Notes: generated by a model not told the origin, from the sequence alone. Shown: positions 1 through 11,160, counted from the first letter of the stretch. The stretch: DNA of 47,660 bases from Basidiobolus meristosporus CBS 931.73 (GCA_002104905.1 MCFE01000670.1:1-47660); one strand, 5' to 3'. Made by a program: numbers and translations.

Positions 1-1140
1 TCCAGGTTGGATGGTGATTTATGCACAAATACCAGTGAGACAACTGTCAGATTATTGCTCTGATACTGTAAGATAGATGACAAATTCAGATTGATGAGAA
101 TCAATGGCCAGCAGGATTTGCTGGTATAGTACTTGTTTAATGAGCATCTATCAAGTGCTGAGGCAAAGGTATGGTCACACATACTTTAAAGTGGCCCTTG
201 CTTCTTAGCTGCTTGTAATGCTTGCCATCAAATATATAGGATATATTTGCGCTTGGTTGATACTGAGTGCAGTACTGTATAGCTTTTCAATATTTGTTGG
301 ACTGCATTAACTTCCTCAGATGAGGTATTACCAAAATATATCTGGAGTGTGAACCATGTTTTCCCTCAATGGTGGTGGATTCCTGACAATTTGGACACAT
401 TGCAATGGTGGCATTTTTGGATGCAAATACCATGCAACTGTTAACACATGCTGGAATCAGGACAGTCTCAGGATCATATGCTGCTAGCCGCATGACAGTT
501 GTCCACTTGTACCATACATATGGTAAGTTGCATCCCGGAATGATCTTGGCAAGGGAGTAGTAATAAATTCTCAAAGTCCCCATTACTGATATTAGTGGAA
601 ACATGCCACTTCTCTAGTCACAACATTACATCATTCAACAGTAGATAGATTACTGGGCTCACTTGGCTCCTTAAAGTATCCTGGCATTTGTTCTAACAGG
701 TGTTGTTTCATTGCATATTGAGATTTGACTGGGCTAATATGTGGTACTGTTGTTAGGGGAGATAGGCTCATAATCCATCAGTGAACCTTCTTTGTCAGAG
801 CTATCACTTGGCATGCCATATTCAGAAGGCTGAGGTTAGCCTAAAGGCATCACAAACTCATCTGACTTGGTTTGCACTAGGTGACAAAGACGGCCAGGTG
901 CCAATATAGAAGCATCAACTGGCTGGCAAGATAATGTTGGTAGAGTAGTGACTGGTGAATGGTCAAATATAACTTGTGTGGCAAAACACTGGCCGTAATC
1001 CTTGTAATACCTCCTATGCTGTCTACATGCTTCATGGCTGAGAGGCTTGCTACAATAACCACATGGTCTTTTTTTTTCTCTTACAATGTTGAGTCAAAGT
1101 AGTCTTGTTCATAGGGCAAACAGTTTGACCTTCAACTACC
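1..1140 (-). pseudogene. TNP2/Transposase_21-like transposase fragment (copy A)
   Basis: Reading leftward, the N-terminal zinc-binding stretch (CGYCSKPLSHEACRQH, 990-1075) is followed by a second Cys pair (IPACVNSCM ... MCPNCQES, about 390-465) and then a helix ending IPHLRKLMQS with YCEAI-like continuation. This is the usual order upstream of the catalytic part of TNP2 transposases of CACTA/Plavaka elements. Beyond about 290 the matching sequence continues to base 1 with frame breaks and lines up with 33700-34010, where the diagnostic ALDGFS ... LNLPP ... SGPK ... LDIYLYPLLDEL signature is intact. The catalytic C-terminal half lies outside the window or is lost. Confidence 0.7.
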
Positions 1141-1334
1141 TAATGCTATTATATTACTTTTTGGTCAATACTCATGGGAATTTAAGACAGTCTTGTATTT
1201 GAGATATTGCACCTACATGAATGTAAGATTCAATGATGACCCACCATAGTAAGTACTATAAATAAAGTTGTGGTGCCACATACATATGAATATGTTACAC
1301 TATTTCCCCTATGGCTTGACTCACTTCAATATAT
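1141..1334. promoter_or_regulatory. Putative bidirectional promoter of the CACTA element
   Basis: This short spacer separates the start regions of the two divergent frames. Closely similar spacers lie at 32800-33057 (copy B), 34630-34768 (copy D) and about 5500-5594 (copy C). All carry a related stretch around acatatacatatGtgtatg-type AT/GT alternation close to the second gene. Conservation among decayed copies and its position imply a shared promoter; no individual box can be assigned with certainty. Confidence 0.35.
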
Positions 1335-4150
1335 ATGCCGCAAAAAAATAATGCAAAGTTGTCTAGTTCCCAGCCAAGCCCCACCTCAGATGGCAGCAGA
1401 AGTAAGGTTGGACAACAGCTTGCTTTGACATTTAGTGCACAAGCAGGGCTACATTCAAAAAAGGCCATATTAACAGTGATCCCACTGAAGGTAACAGTGC
1501 AGTCTCCTCAGGCTCTCAGTCAAGTCAGCAATTGAGAACCTCTGCAGAGCCACAAGCTGACCATTATGCTCAAGCAGATGAGAATGTAGCAAATGCAGTA
1601 CCCTCAGTGGCTGTTAGGATTGAAGTGATGGCCCAGAGAAATTAAGAAATAGTCCAGAAACAGGATGAGCATATAGTACATGTAGAGCAATCAATATCCC
1701 AGGTGTAGAAAGCAGTATCTTTGCTGCTAAGAATGAACTCAAGTAGCTCAATGTTAGGGCCAAGAATTGAGCCATTTCCCAATGTAGCAGCAGAGGAAGA
1801 CTGTAAGATCTTTGAAGTACAAGAACCGTGCCCAAAGATAAAGCTCACAGAAAAATCTATCACTGTGTGGGAGGGCAACAATGTGATGTTTATATCAAAG
1901 CCTAAACATCAAAAGCATGAAAGATCTGTGAAGCCATTGAGTGCAATAATGAAGGGTGGGCTAATATTCAAGAGGCCATCAGAAGTCTAGCATGCTATCA
2001 CCTTAAGGCTGGTATACCATGGAACCATCAGGAACTTGGGGCTGAGTAGAATGCACTTGACTTGTTCCATGAGCATTATCTGGATTCAAACAGGCAAACA
2101 GATTTTGGGCCTGCATTTGTATGCTAAGAGAGTATGTTAAGAATAGCAGAAACTATCAAAGGCAGAAGAACAATGGTGCAAGGCTAAAAACTAGCAGCTT
2201 CCTCAAGACCTGTTACAAGCAGGGCTGAAACTCAAAACAAGTGGAAAAGAAACGTCAGGTTGCCAGAAGAGTGCCACCAAGGGACAAGCAGGTCAAGACA
2301 GATGCATCAGAGCAGAATTTATCAAGAAGAAAATGTTGTCCATTACAAAAGCACTCAAACAAAGTAGCAGTGGAAGACCTGGCAGTGTTAAAGGAGAAGG
2401 TAACGGGAAAAATGTCTACCCAAGCCTGAAACAGGGAGGCATGCTAAAGAAACTGCAGTTCTTGCCAATTAATGCCACAAGCCTGGAACAGACTGAATCC
2501 CATGAGAGCCAAGAAGAGTTACCAACAAGAAAACAGCTGTTTTCACAAGAGTTGGAAGCGCAGCCAGTTGAGCTACACTCCAGCCAGGTAAATGAGTTTG
2601 CAGAAAAAGGCATTTGTCTACCACAGCCTCCACATCCTCCATTGTTGATAGAGTGGAGATCCCACTGACAGACAAGGCTATGACATCAAGAGCCCAAAAG
2701 ACTACTACAATTCCTTCAGTGGAATTTTGGAACATCAATAGGCACACCAAGAGATTACAGCACTTCTTCAAAAGCAGTGCTCAAGAAAATGCACTTGAAT
2801 ATTGCTAGGATTTATTGCAAAGACTGGCAGATGAGGTGCAAGACCTTGCAGTGCTGGCTGAAGACCAGAACATTGTGGTGGTGTATAAGTCTAAGGGAGA
2901 GATATGTCCAACACTTCTCAAGTGTTTTGTGTGTGGGGTGCTCACTGGGTGCAATAACCTCTGGCAAAAGCTTGCTAGGAATACTTGGGTTTTGTCTCTA
3001 ATCTAACATGATGGGGAATAAAGCCACAAGCTTGTCAAGGGAAAACTATTGATCTATAATCCCCAACTTGGTTGGCATCTTAACAAAAGTATATGCTGGG
3101 TTCAGCATCCTTTGAGATGACAATGTACTAAAGCTTCCAAAGTCAAAACAACTGTAAACTCCACTGGCAGGGACTTGATAAGAATGCAGCTGTGGTCTAT
3201 AGTTACAAAGACAGAAATGTATCTTTGCCTGTACAAGAACAAACTTGGGAAAGAATCAAATATAATAAAAGATACCTACTCTGAGTATTCCTCACAAGTA
3301 GTGCCTCCAAGGTCAGTTGGCTGTCAGCATGGTTTCCTGTGAGTGTGCTGTGGTCTGGGGTTGGCAGTTCAGGTAGCAGCAGGTAGCAGTGAACACACTA
3401 ATCAACAAGCTGGTATATTGATAAAAGGGATGATGATTTATTGTTGAGCAATAGCCTCCTTTATATACTTTTCTTTTTGTCTAAGTGATCACTAAACATG
3501 TTGTTCCAGAAGGTGCCGGATATCAATAGATATCTTAATTACATCAGAATGACCTAAGAATGTTGTAAGTAGGTGCTGGAAGGTTCTAAGAGGCATAGCA
3601 CATCCAACCAATCAGGAATCAGTACTTGGAAACCTGTGTAACATACAGATACCATATATGGTATGAAAATTGTAGGGATGGTGATATGGGTTGATCATGT
3701 GTCATTGGTACCAGCATGTGTACCTGCCTAATATAGATGCACTTATTACTAGTAATCTTACATAAAGCAAGGGATAACTTATGCAATAAGGTAAGCTGGT
3801 GTGATAGTTAACCAGTTTATGGGATAGTACTGATCAGGTGAGACAAATGGGATAAAACTAAAATAAGGGTAGTAGAGAAATAGGGAAGTAGAAAATATAG
3901 CAATGAGCACATCTGTCAGTGGGTGTCACTGTGACCCCACTACAACGTGTGAGAACCAGTGAATGACAGTGTCATAAAGCTGTTGAGTTCCTGCCAAAGT
4001 TGTGGAACCAGAGTGTTACAGCAGAAATACTTATTGAGCTGTGGATTTTAATGGAATTACTTGTTGAGTGTGGGGTTGGGCTTAATGTTAGTTTAGGGTA
4101 TAGGGACTTGTATAGGTCAATACAGTTGGCAATTGAGGTACAACTTAAGT
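1335..4150 (+). pseudogene. Second CACTA-encoded protein, unknown function (copy A)
   Basis: Starts MPQKNNAKLSSSQPSPTSDG and continues through several frames. Recognisable blocks, judged by comparison with copies B, C and D, are: a hydrophilic Gln/Ser-rich N-terminus (1335-1620); a block with aromatic and Arg residues (1900-2190); a block with NRHTKRLQHFFKSSAQENAL (about 2730-2800); and a Cys pair CFVCGVLTGC (about 2920-2955). I do not recognise a domain. It is probably the accessory protein of the transposon. In this copy the RHTKRLQHF block sits upstream of the Cys pair, whereas in copies B and C it sits in the C-terminal part. Multiple stops; not functional. Confidence 0.5.
3345..3660. repeat. 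Internal segment repeated (inverted) at 30545-30850
   Basis: This non-coding stretch matches 30545-30850 on the opposite strand. Both carry a 10-base palindrome CCATATATGG (3652-3665 region; 30561 region) and an AATAAA-rich motif near the gene-proximal end. It sits at the equivalent place inside copies A and B, so it is either part of the element or an old LTR-like insertion shared by both. No TG...CA ends with target duplications could be defined. Confidence 0.45.
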
Positions 4151-4548
4151 TTTAACAGAAATAATTCAATTTGTATGCATGAAAAGTAAGAGTAACAAAT
4201 GAGTCAGGAAGTAAGGAGCGCAAAAAAGAGGCAATAGCCAGTCAATGCACACAAATGTAGCAGGTGATAGATTGTCTGGAATCAGAGAGTGAGCAAATTG
4301 GCAGGGAGCCAATCAAAAGCCACTTATACATTGTTGTGATGAAAATATTGACCAAGTTTTTTGTGAAATCTGGGGTGCAATTATTTTTCAACAGTCTCTG
4401 GACAGTGTCCTGACAGAATCAGTACCTCTTAGTCACAGGACTTTAACTTTGCAACAGCCTTTTGACAGGATCATCACAATAATTTTTCATAGTGGATGTA
4501 TTGGTAGTGTTGGCATTTAAATGATATTGAGTGTGGTGGCTTAATGCT

Positions 4549-5545
4549 TCACAGTATTTGACACACGGCACATGCTACTTTTGACAGGGTAATGCTAGAA
4601 CATATCCAGAATATGAGCAATCTTGTCTTCTTGTGGTTGTGGATGACTGAACAGTTGGACACCTTGCAATGGTGGCATTCTTTGTTATGAATGTCATGTA
4701 AATGTTGGTACATGCTTGCAGCAAGAGAGTTTTTGGGGCATATTTTACCATCTGAATGATAGTTGGTTACTTGTACCATGTACATGGTATGTTGCATCTC
4801 TGAATGACTTTGACAAGAAATAGCTGTAAATCTTCAAAGCTCCCATTGTTGCAATTGGTGAAAACATACCACTTCTCTAGCCAGAGCATCTTGTCATTCA
4901 ACAGTAAGTGGACAACTAGGCTTGTATGACTTCATATAGTATCCTTGGCTTTTTTCAACTGTTTTCATATTGTGTATTGAAATTTTGCCAGTCTCATAGA
5001 GGGTATTATGGTCCTGGAAGATAGGCACAGAATCCACAACTGAGCTCTCTTCTTTAGATCTAAAACTGTGTGGGCTATGTTTTGCATGCTGGGGTGGGCC
5101 AAAAGGTTTCATAACCACACCTAATTCAGTTTATGGAAAATATCAGATGTGGATAGTAGTTATTAAAGAAATATAAAGTAGCCAGCAAGATATTGTAGGT
5201 ACAGTGGTGACGGATGGATGCTCATATAAGACTTGTGCAGTATAACAATGGCCATGATCTTTGTAATACTTCCTATGCTGTCTGCATGCCCCATGACTGA
5301 CAGGATTATCTCAATAGCCACAAGGTCTTTTCTTTCTTCTCTCAGGGTGCTGAATGATAGTAGTCATGTCCATGTGGCAAACCTCTTGGCACTAAATAAT
5401 GTAGCAATATTATATCACCTTTTGTCAAGACTCAGGTGGATATGTGACATTCTTTTATTTATAACATTACACCTACATAAATGCAAGCTCAAGTGATGTC
5501 CTACAATAGTAAGCATGCTAAATAAAGCTGTGGCACCACATACAC
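4549..5545 (-). pseudogene. TNP2-like transposase N-terminal fragment (copy C)
   Basis: The zinc-finger region lies near 5240-5345 (reverse strand: tandem Cys and His as in copies A, B and D). A Pro/Ser-rich linker at 4894-5118 is followed by the block equivalent to the Cys-pair region of the other copies around 4640-4700 (ECHHCKVSNC). Frames are split at least three times. No catalytic region is present. Confidence 0.55.
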
Positions 5546-5594
5546 ATAGAAATGTAGCGCTATAAAACCTTTGGTTTAACTCACTACCATATAT

Positions 5595-6110
5595 ATGCCA
5601 CCAATAAGCAAGGTTATCTGGTTCCTAACCAAACAGCAACGCAGACTGGTTCTGAGGAGCTGTTGGACAACATCTTGCTTTAACATTTGCACACTCTCAG
5701 GGAACTATCTTAAAGCCTACAGTGGAGTTTAGGATCAGCATTAGCCACAACAAGAGGTTACTGCACCTCTTTAAGAGTAGTGCTCAAGAAAATGCACTTG
5801 CATATTGTAAGGATGTATTGCAAAGACTGGCAGATGTGGTACTGGACCTTGCAATGCAGGTAAAAGAACATGATATATAGGAGCCAATAGACAAACAATG
5901 GCATAAGCCCATTGGGCTTCTGCTGAAGTCATGGGCAAAGGGCATTCTAGCAGAAACACCAAATGAATAGTGGATGTTAATGCAGCTACTTACTAGATGT
6001 GTGGGTGGACTTAATGATGGTGCTGGGAAAAGGGACCTGAATAGGTCAACAAGATCATTGATTGAATTAAATCCAATTATTGCATGGAAATAAATCAACT
6101 TGTATGCATC
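5595..6110 (+). pseudogene. Second CACTA protein relic (copy C)
   Basis: The N-terminal remnant near 5600-5690 (start-proximal residues like copy A) runs directly into the C-terminal block (5745-6090: the HKRLLHLFKSSAQENAL-like helix, then the Trp-rich tail). The middle two thirds seen in copy A are deleted. In-frame stops include TAG at 5877. The arrangement of the terminal block matches copy B, not copy A. Confidence 0.5.
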
Positions 6111-6417
6111 AAAAGTGGTATAATGGTTCTGCTAAGAAGTGACATGGTGGAAAAAGAGGCAATTTCTAGTTGATGTATGCAAATGTAGTAGATAGTTGAG
6201 TGTCTGGGATCAGGAAGTGAAAGAAATATCAGAGGACCAGGTAAACAGAGCTTGAGAGCCAATGCATTGAAAGACTTTGACTAGGTCTCAAGTTAAATAT
6301 GCATGCAATCTTTTCCAGTGGACTTTTCACAGTGTGATAGTTGCATCCATCCTTATTAGCCACAGGATATTAATTTTGTGATGGCCTGTTGGCAGGATCA
6401 TCACAGCTATTTCTCAT

Positions 6418-6636
6418 AGGGATTATACCAAGGAAGGGACAAGCGCATGTGTACAAAGTTTGGGGTTGTTTAGACAACTTGAAGGAGTTTCATGTATTGG
6501 GTACCTTATATTCAGGTGGAAGTTTCCAAGTAAGTCCCAATAAGAAACTTGCTCAGGATGCACCATTACTTATAGGTAAGGATTGAGGTGACTACATTTG
6601 TTGACTATTTTGGTTTAAATACAAGTGTTCTCAACA
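6418..6636 (-). repeat. Copia LTR fragment (3' LTR of the older minus-strand copia)
   Basis: On the minus strand it begins TGTTGAGAAC at 6636 and follows the 343-349 base LTR family of this window (blocks with cccaaactttg and tacccaa). It stops after about 220 bases at the CACTA copy C terminus. It directly follows the remains of the older copia interior (6637-7190), so it is best read as that element's truncated 3' LTR. Confidence 0.6.
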
Positions 6637-7190
6637 GAAACTGCCCAGATATTGATAACTTTGAGCCAAAAGGTGCAAAATGCTTATCTATAGCCTATTT
6701 CAATAAGACTTGGGTATACAGGCTTTACAATAGCTAAGCAACAAGGCTGAACAAGTCCAGGGATCTGCTGTTTGATGAAAACCAAACTTCTTGACTGAAT
6801 ATTACAATAGATCAATATACAGATGCAATCTAGAATGCACCAACAGCCCATAATAAATCACAGAGCTGCTATTTGTTGGATTTTTAGCAGGTATTCTGCT
6901 TGTGTACCAATGGTATTTTGCTAGTTTTCTACTGGGGAGTATGCTTTGATTTTTCAGTTGCAATCTTTGGTATCTAGTCCATACTGTGCAAGAGCAACTT
7001 GTTTTTTGGTACAGTAAACTTGTCAACACTTCAACCCCAAATTTGCTATTTTCTTCTTGCACTCTATTGCCCTGTATCTTGGCTTCCTGCCATAAGTAGA
7101 GACACTAAGTTTTTGTGCTCAATTGTATAACTAACAGCAATGGCACATTTTTCAACTCTACCAAGAGCCAGGTAATCTACTGTTGGATCA
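6637..7190 (-). pseudogene. Older copia interior, distal part
   Basis: Minus-strand remnant containing ETDPTVDYLALGRVEKC near the right end and badly degraded sequence after it. It is the continuation of the gag fragment at 10761-11160. The two halves are separated by the younger copia insertion at 7196-10755, whose 5-bp duplication (gtttc) marks the break. Frames are interrupted throughout. Confidence 0.5.
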
Positions 7191-7195
7191 GTTTC

Positions 7196-7538
7196 TGTTG
7201 TAAGAGTCTCAGATTGACCTGAATATTCACCTAACTTAGTCACTGGGATCATGACCTACAAGTCTTATGGTATTCTTCCAAAATTCCTTGTTGGGACTTG
7301 GTATGTATTCACTAGTATATCAGGTACCATGGACATGACAACTCCAATATTTATCTAAGCAGCCCCAAGCTTTGTACACATATTCTTGGGACATTTCTAA
7401 GCCTATTCTGCATGCTTGTTGTCCCAAGACTATGTAAAAGTATAATTCCCACTTTTACATCCCATCAATCATTAGTTAAAATCCTATAATTCACTGGTCC
7501 TTCCAGTCACTTCTAATATCTCCATGAGTCTTACAGCA
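7196..7538 (+). repeat. Copia 5' LTR
   Basis: Runs from TGTTGTAAGAGTCTC to CTTACAGCA (343 bases). It pairs with the 3' LTR at 10408-10755. The terminal TACAACA of the family has become TACAGCA. It contains an internal ATGTAAAAGTATAA-like stretch, probably the TATA region. Confidence 0.85.
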
Positions 7539-8027
7539 GGTTTTAAGCCTTGCACTGTCACTTTTGGCAATGTCTACTACTGCTATTACTGAAACTTTAC
7601 CTCTGCTGAACAGATGGATAGATCTTACTACCAAGTGTGGAAGATGGAGATTAAGATGATACTACAAGAAAGAGGACTTTGGCATATTGACATGGGAGAA
7701 GAATGCCTTCCTGAAAGCCTAGGAGAGGAAGCAGAAGAAAGGACAAAGTGCCTCTAGCTGCATTTGCCTCAAAGTTGCAGACAAATGGCTAATTCAATGC
7801 TCAAGAGCAAGAATGGCAAGCAATGCCTGCAAGGCATTGGAGGACACATACTAGCCATGTTCAGCTGCTAAGAAAATGTATCTTTGGCCAAAAGTCTATA
7901 CTATAATGATGCTGCCTGGAGATGAAATGAAGAATCTAACTAACACAATTACTCTATAGGCTGATGAGATGGAATCTGTGGGTGTACCAACTACTGATGT
8001 GGCTGTAATAGTTACCATCCTGAATAG

Positions 8028-8376
8028 TGTTGTAAGAGTCTTGGAGATATTGGAAGTGATTGGGAGAACAAGTAGATTATGTGGTTTTCACTTAATGATT
8101 TATTGAATGTAAAAGTAGTATTTATACTTTTACATGGTCTTGGCATAACAAGCACATAGAATAGGTTAAGGAAGGTCCCAAGAACATGCGCGCAAAGTTT
8201 GGGGCTGCTTGGACAACTTTGAGAATTTTCATGTTCTGGGTCCCTGGTATTTTGGTGAAAACATTTCAAGTAAATCCCAACAAGGAATTTGGTCAGTATT
8301 CTCTAGGATTGGAGGGTAATGATCCAAGTGACTAAGTTAGGTGAATATTTAGGTGGAATTACAAATTTTTACAACA
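8028..8376 (-). repeat. Nested solo copia LTR 1 (reverse orientation)
   Basis: A 349-base LTR with TGTTGTAA/TTACAACA ends, inserted in gag. Flanks aatag (8023-8027) and aatag (8377-8381) are a perfect 5-bp duplication. Its orientation is opposite to the host element. Confidence 0.9.
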
Positions 8377-9547
8377 AATAGTCTGACAGACCGGTTGCAA
8401 CACCTTATATCAGCCCTAGAGTCCAGAACTGAAGATTTGACCTTAAATTATGTATATAGAAGGCTCCAGGATGAGCAGTTAAGAAAATCAAGTGCCAATA
8501 AGAAGAAGAAGAAAGTAATTTAATAAGCAATGCTGACCAACAAAGAAGGTACTCAAACCCTTTAGATGCAATAGTGACCTGTTTTGCAACTACTGCTGAA
8601 GGATAGGTCACACATTGGACCAGTGCCTCCAAAAGAGATATAGCCAGCAGAAAAAGCTTGAATATGGAAATACAGCCACAACTGAAGATAGAATATTCAT
8701 ATCTACTCTAAATATGACCACCAGCAAGGATTCTCAGTTTTGGTATATTGACTCTGGAGCATCTCAACACTTTACACACTAAAGGAAACTTTTTACACAA
8801 TATCACAAAACTCCAATTAAGAAGGTTTTAATGGGTAACAATAGAACACTGGACGCAGTTGGCAAAGGAACCATCAAGTTAACCTCTGCAGTAATGAAGG
8901 AAGCCAAACACTTATCTTCAAACAAGTACTCTGTGTGCCAGAAATAACCAAGAACATAATATTTGTAAGCAATGCCACAGCAGAAGGACTCAGTCTCAGC
9001 TCTGATAATTCTCAATGCAGGATCACTGATCAAAATGGTGATCATATGGCTTTGGGTATCAGAGATCAGAATCTATACAAGTCAACTTCTATTCCATCAT
9101 ATCTGGAAGCCAGTTTAAGTAACTTACATGTAGAACCAACAACGCTTTGATGCAGGAAATTTGGACACATCAACTTTGATTATTGGTGCAAATGATCAAA
9201 GATTAGCCAATTTCAGGAGTAAAAATTGATCCCCTAGCAAATTTGGAGCACAGTGAATTCTGCATTAATGGGAAAAATGCCAGAAAACTGCTCAAGAGCA
9301 CTGGGCTGATCAAAACTAAGAGAAATTAGATCTAATTCACTCAGATCTGCATGGACCTTTGCAAACTTTTTCCATAGGTGGGATGAAGTGCTTAGTCACT
9401 TCCATTGATGATTATATGATAAACATGGGGCTACTTCATGGGATAAAAGGAAGTAGCTCTGTCTATGCTGAGGGAGCGCAAAGTCATGGTGCAGAGAGAA
9501 ATCAGTGAAAAAATCAAGAAAATACACTCTGACATTGGTAGAGAATG

Positions 9548-9896
9548 TGTTGTAGTTATTGAGTTGTCACCTAAATATTCACTCTAACTTAGTCACATAG
9601 ATCTTATACTGTGATTAGCACTCTGCCCTGACCAAATTTCTTGTTGGGATTTACTTAGAATATTCTCACCAAATTGTCAGGTACCCAGATTATTATTTTT
9701 CTCAAAGTTGTCCCAAAGACCCCAAACTTTGCACACATATTCTTGGGACCTTCCTTAACAAACTCTACATGTTTGTTTCCTCCACCTGATCAAAAGTACA
9801 AATACCATACTTTTGATCAATAAATCTACAAGTGAATAACATGTAAATCCTCTTGTTCACCACATCACTTCCAATACTCCTCAGAATATTGCAACA
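9548..9896 (+). repeat. Nested solo copia LTR 2
   Basis: A 349-base LTR inside the integrase region. Flanks are gaatg (9543-9547) and gaacg (9897-9901), differing by one C/T at a CpG, which fits deamination after insertion. Integrase reading resumes right after it. Confidence 0.88.
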
Positions 9897-10407
9897 GAAC
9901 GTACCTCATGACTCTTCATTTACATCTGCAAATTCATATGATAAAGCACAAGACTACTGTACCATACTCCCCACAGCAAAATGGAGTGGCAGAATGTGCC
10001 AACAGATCAATAACTGCTATGGCAAGATCTTTGATCCATGATCAGAAATTATCCTATGATGTTTGGGTGGAATCAGTTGCTACCACTGCATATCTCAAAA
10101 ATTGGAGTTATAGCAGAATACTTGGGCCTTTTAAAGACTTAGGTTTATGTCAAAAAACACATATTACTATGTTTCAAGATAATCAAGGATGTTAGCAAGC
10201 AGGTAGAAATCCAACTGTTCAGGCTGGAACTAAGCACATAGAGATTAGACATCATTTGATAGGTGAAGCCATAGAGAATAGCTCAGTTCACTGTCCTACC
10301 CATGAGATGCTTGCAGTCATATTTACCAGACCATTAGCTAGTGACAAATTTGAATATCTTAGGTCAAAACTAGGACTGGTCAGTATGAACATCAAGTTGA
10401 GTGGAAG

Positions 10408-10755
10408 TGTTGTAAAGATTTGTAATTCCATCTAAATGTTCACCTAACTTGGTAACTTAGATTATAACCTAAAAATCCTAGAGAATACTGACCAAATTCC
10501 TTGCTGGGAATTACTTTGAATATTTTTACCAAAATATCAGGTACCCAAAACATGAAAATTCTCAAAGTTGCCCAAAAGCCCCAGACTTTGCACACCAGTT
10601 CTTAGGACCTTCCCAAGCCCATTCTATGTGCTTGTTATACCACAACCATGTAAAGGTATAAATACTACTTTTACACTCAATAAATCATTAAGTGAAAACC
10701 ACATAATCTACTTATTCTCCCAATCACTTCCAATATCTCCAAGACTCTTACAACA
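10408..10755 (+). repeat. Copia 3' LTR
   Basis: A 348-base LTR running from TGTTGTAAAG to CTTACAACA, following the RNase H tail. It is followed by gtttc, the target duplication shared with 7191-7195. Confidence 0.88.
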
Positions 10756-10760
10756 GTTTC

Positions 10761-11160
10761 TGATCTTTGGATTTCTCCATGTGGCAGTCTGGTTCTGACA
10801 TAGCCAAGATTCAGATCTTTGCTTGTGAACTCAATCAGCATTGTTAGACACTGAAATTTGCCTGGCAGGCTGTTTAGCAGGGTAACCATCATGTCATTGT
10901 CAGCAACCCCAGTGCCAATGGACTTCATTTGTTCTGCAACAGAGGTGATTCAAGGAATGGATACTCTTTGCTTGCTGCATTTTGACAGTTTGTAACCTCC
11001 CTCTCAGATACTGTTTGTTTGACATCACCTTTGTTGGGTAGATTTGTTCAGGTAGATTCCAGGCTTTGGCAGCACTTTCTTCAGTATGTACACTCACCAG
11101 AGGTGAATATTGGACCTTCAAGCAGATAGCATGGGAAGACACTTGTTTCTCTCCCCCTGA
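10761..11160 (-). pseudogene. Older copia gag fragment
   Basis: On the minus strand: EESAAKAWNLPEQIY, then a block with RGRLQTVKMQQAKS, then VTLLNSLPGKFQCLTM. This is the typical order of the copia gag domain (UBN2 type). A frame break separates the two halves near 10960. It ends at the junction with GC-rich unique sequence near 11160 and continues, beyond the younger copia insertion, at 7190. Confidence 0.7.

Larger units (their letters stand above)
1..4494. mobile_element. CACTA (TNP2-type) DNA transposon, decayed copy A, cut by the window edge
   Basis: Two divergent reading frames share a central spacer. A TNP2 transposase relic runs leftward from about 1140 off the window edge, and a second, unrecognised protein runs rightward from 1335. 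The right end reads TAGTG at 4490-4494, i.e. it starts CACTATG on the other strand, which matches the hallmark end of CACTA elements. The same two-gene layout recurs at 4495-6418, 29778-34042 and 34043-35320. Frames are broken by many stops and shifts, so the copy is dead. The element class rests on the transposase motifs; the terminal motif is only five bases and supportive. Confidence 0.75.
4495..6418. mobile_element. CACTA (TNP2-type) transposon, decayed copy C
   Basis: Same divergent organisation as copy A: transposase N-terminal part leftward (4549-5545), second protein rightward (5595-6110). The right-end sequence (6300-6418) aligns with 4385-4494 of copy A and would end TAGTG but reads TAGGG where an LTR fragment begins. 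The left side stops abruptly at copy A's terminus, so the catalytic part of the transposase is missing. Confidence 0.6.
7539..10407 (+). pseudogene. Copia gag-pol relic lacking reverse transcriptase
   Basis: Gag starts near 7590 and resumes after the first solo LTR (8382-8560; LQHLISALESRTEDLTLNYV). A CCHC knuckle lies near 8575-8630 (CNYC ... GHTLDQC). The protease motif is WYIDSGASQHFT (8741-8777). The GAG-pre-integrase motif KFGHINFDYW is at about 9155-9185. Integrase follows with LIHSDLHGPLQ ... IDDY (9330-9420), then HSDIGRE, interrupted by the second solo LTR, and then PYSPQQNGVAECANRS (from about 9960). At about 10135 the sequence jumps to the RNase H tail (QDNQG; GTKHIEIRHHLI). Many stops; dead and non-autonomous. 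Confidence 0.85.
7196..10755 (+). mobile_element. Ty1/copia LTR retrotransposon, internally deleted, with two nested solo LTRs
   Basis: The 5' LTR is 7196-7538 and the 3' LTR 10408-10755; both are TGTTGTAA...CA in the same orientation. Immediate flanks are gtttc (7191-7195) and gtttc (10756-10760), a perfect 5-bp target duplication, so the outer boundaries are exact. The interior reads gag, zinc knuckle, protease, GAG-pre-integrase, integrase, then jumps to the end of RNase H. Reverse transcriptase is deleted. Two solo LTRs of the same family lie inside (8028-8376 reversed; 9548-9896 forward). The element itself sits in an older copia copy. Confidence 0.9.

Noticed and set aside
3345-3660. 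Complete LTR of a separate retrotransposon
   Set aside because: Present at the same place in copies A and B, but no TG...CA ends or target duplication could be defined.
8803-9045. Minus-strand frame inside the copia protease/integrase region
   Set aside because: Antisense to recognisable copia pol sequence on the plus strand.
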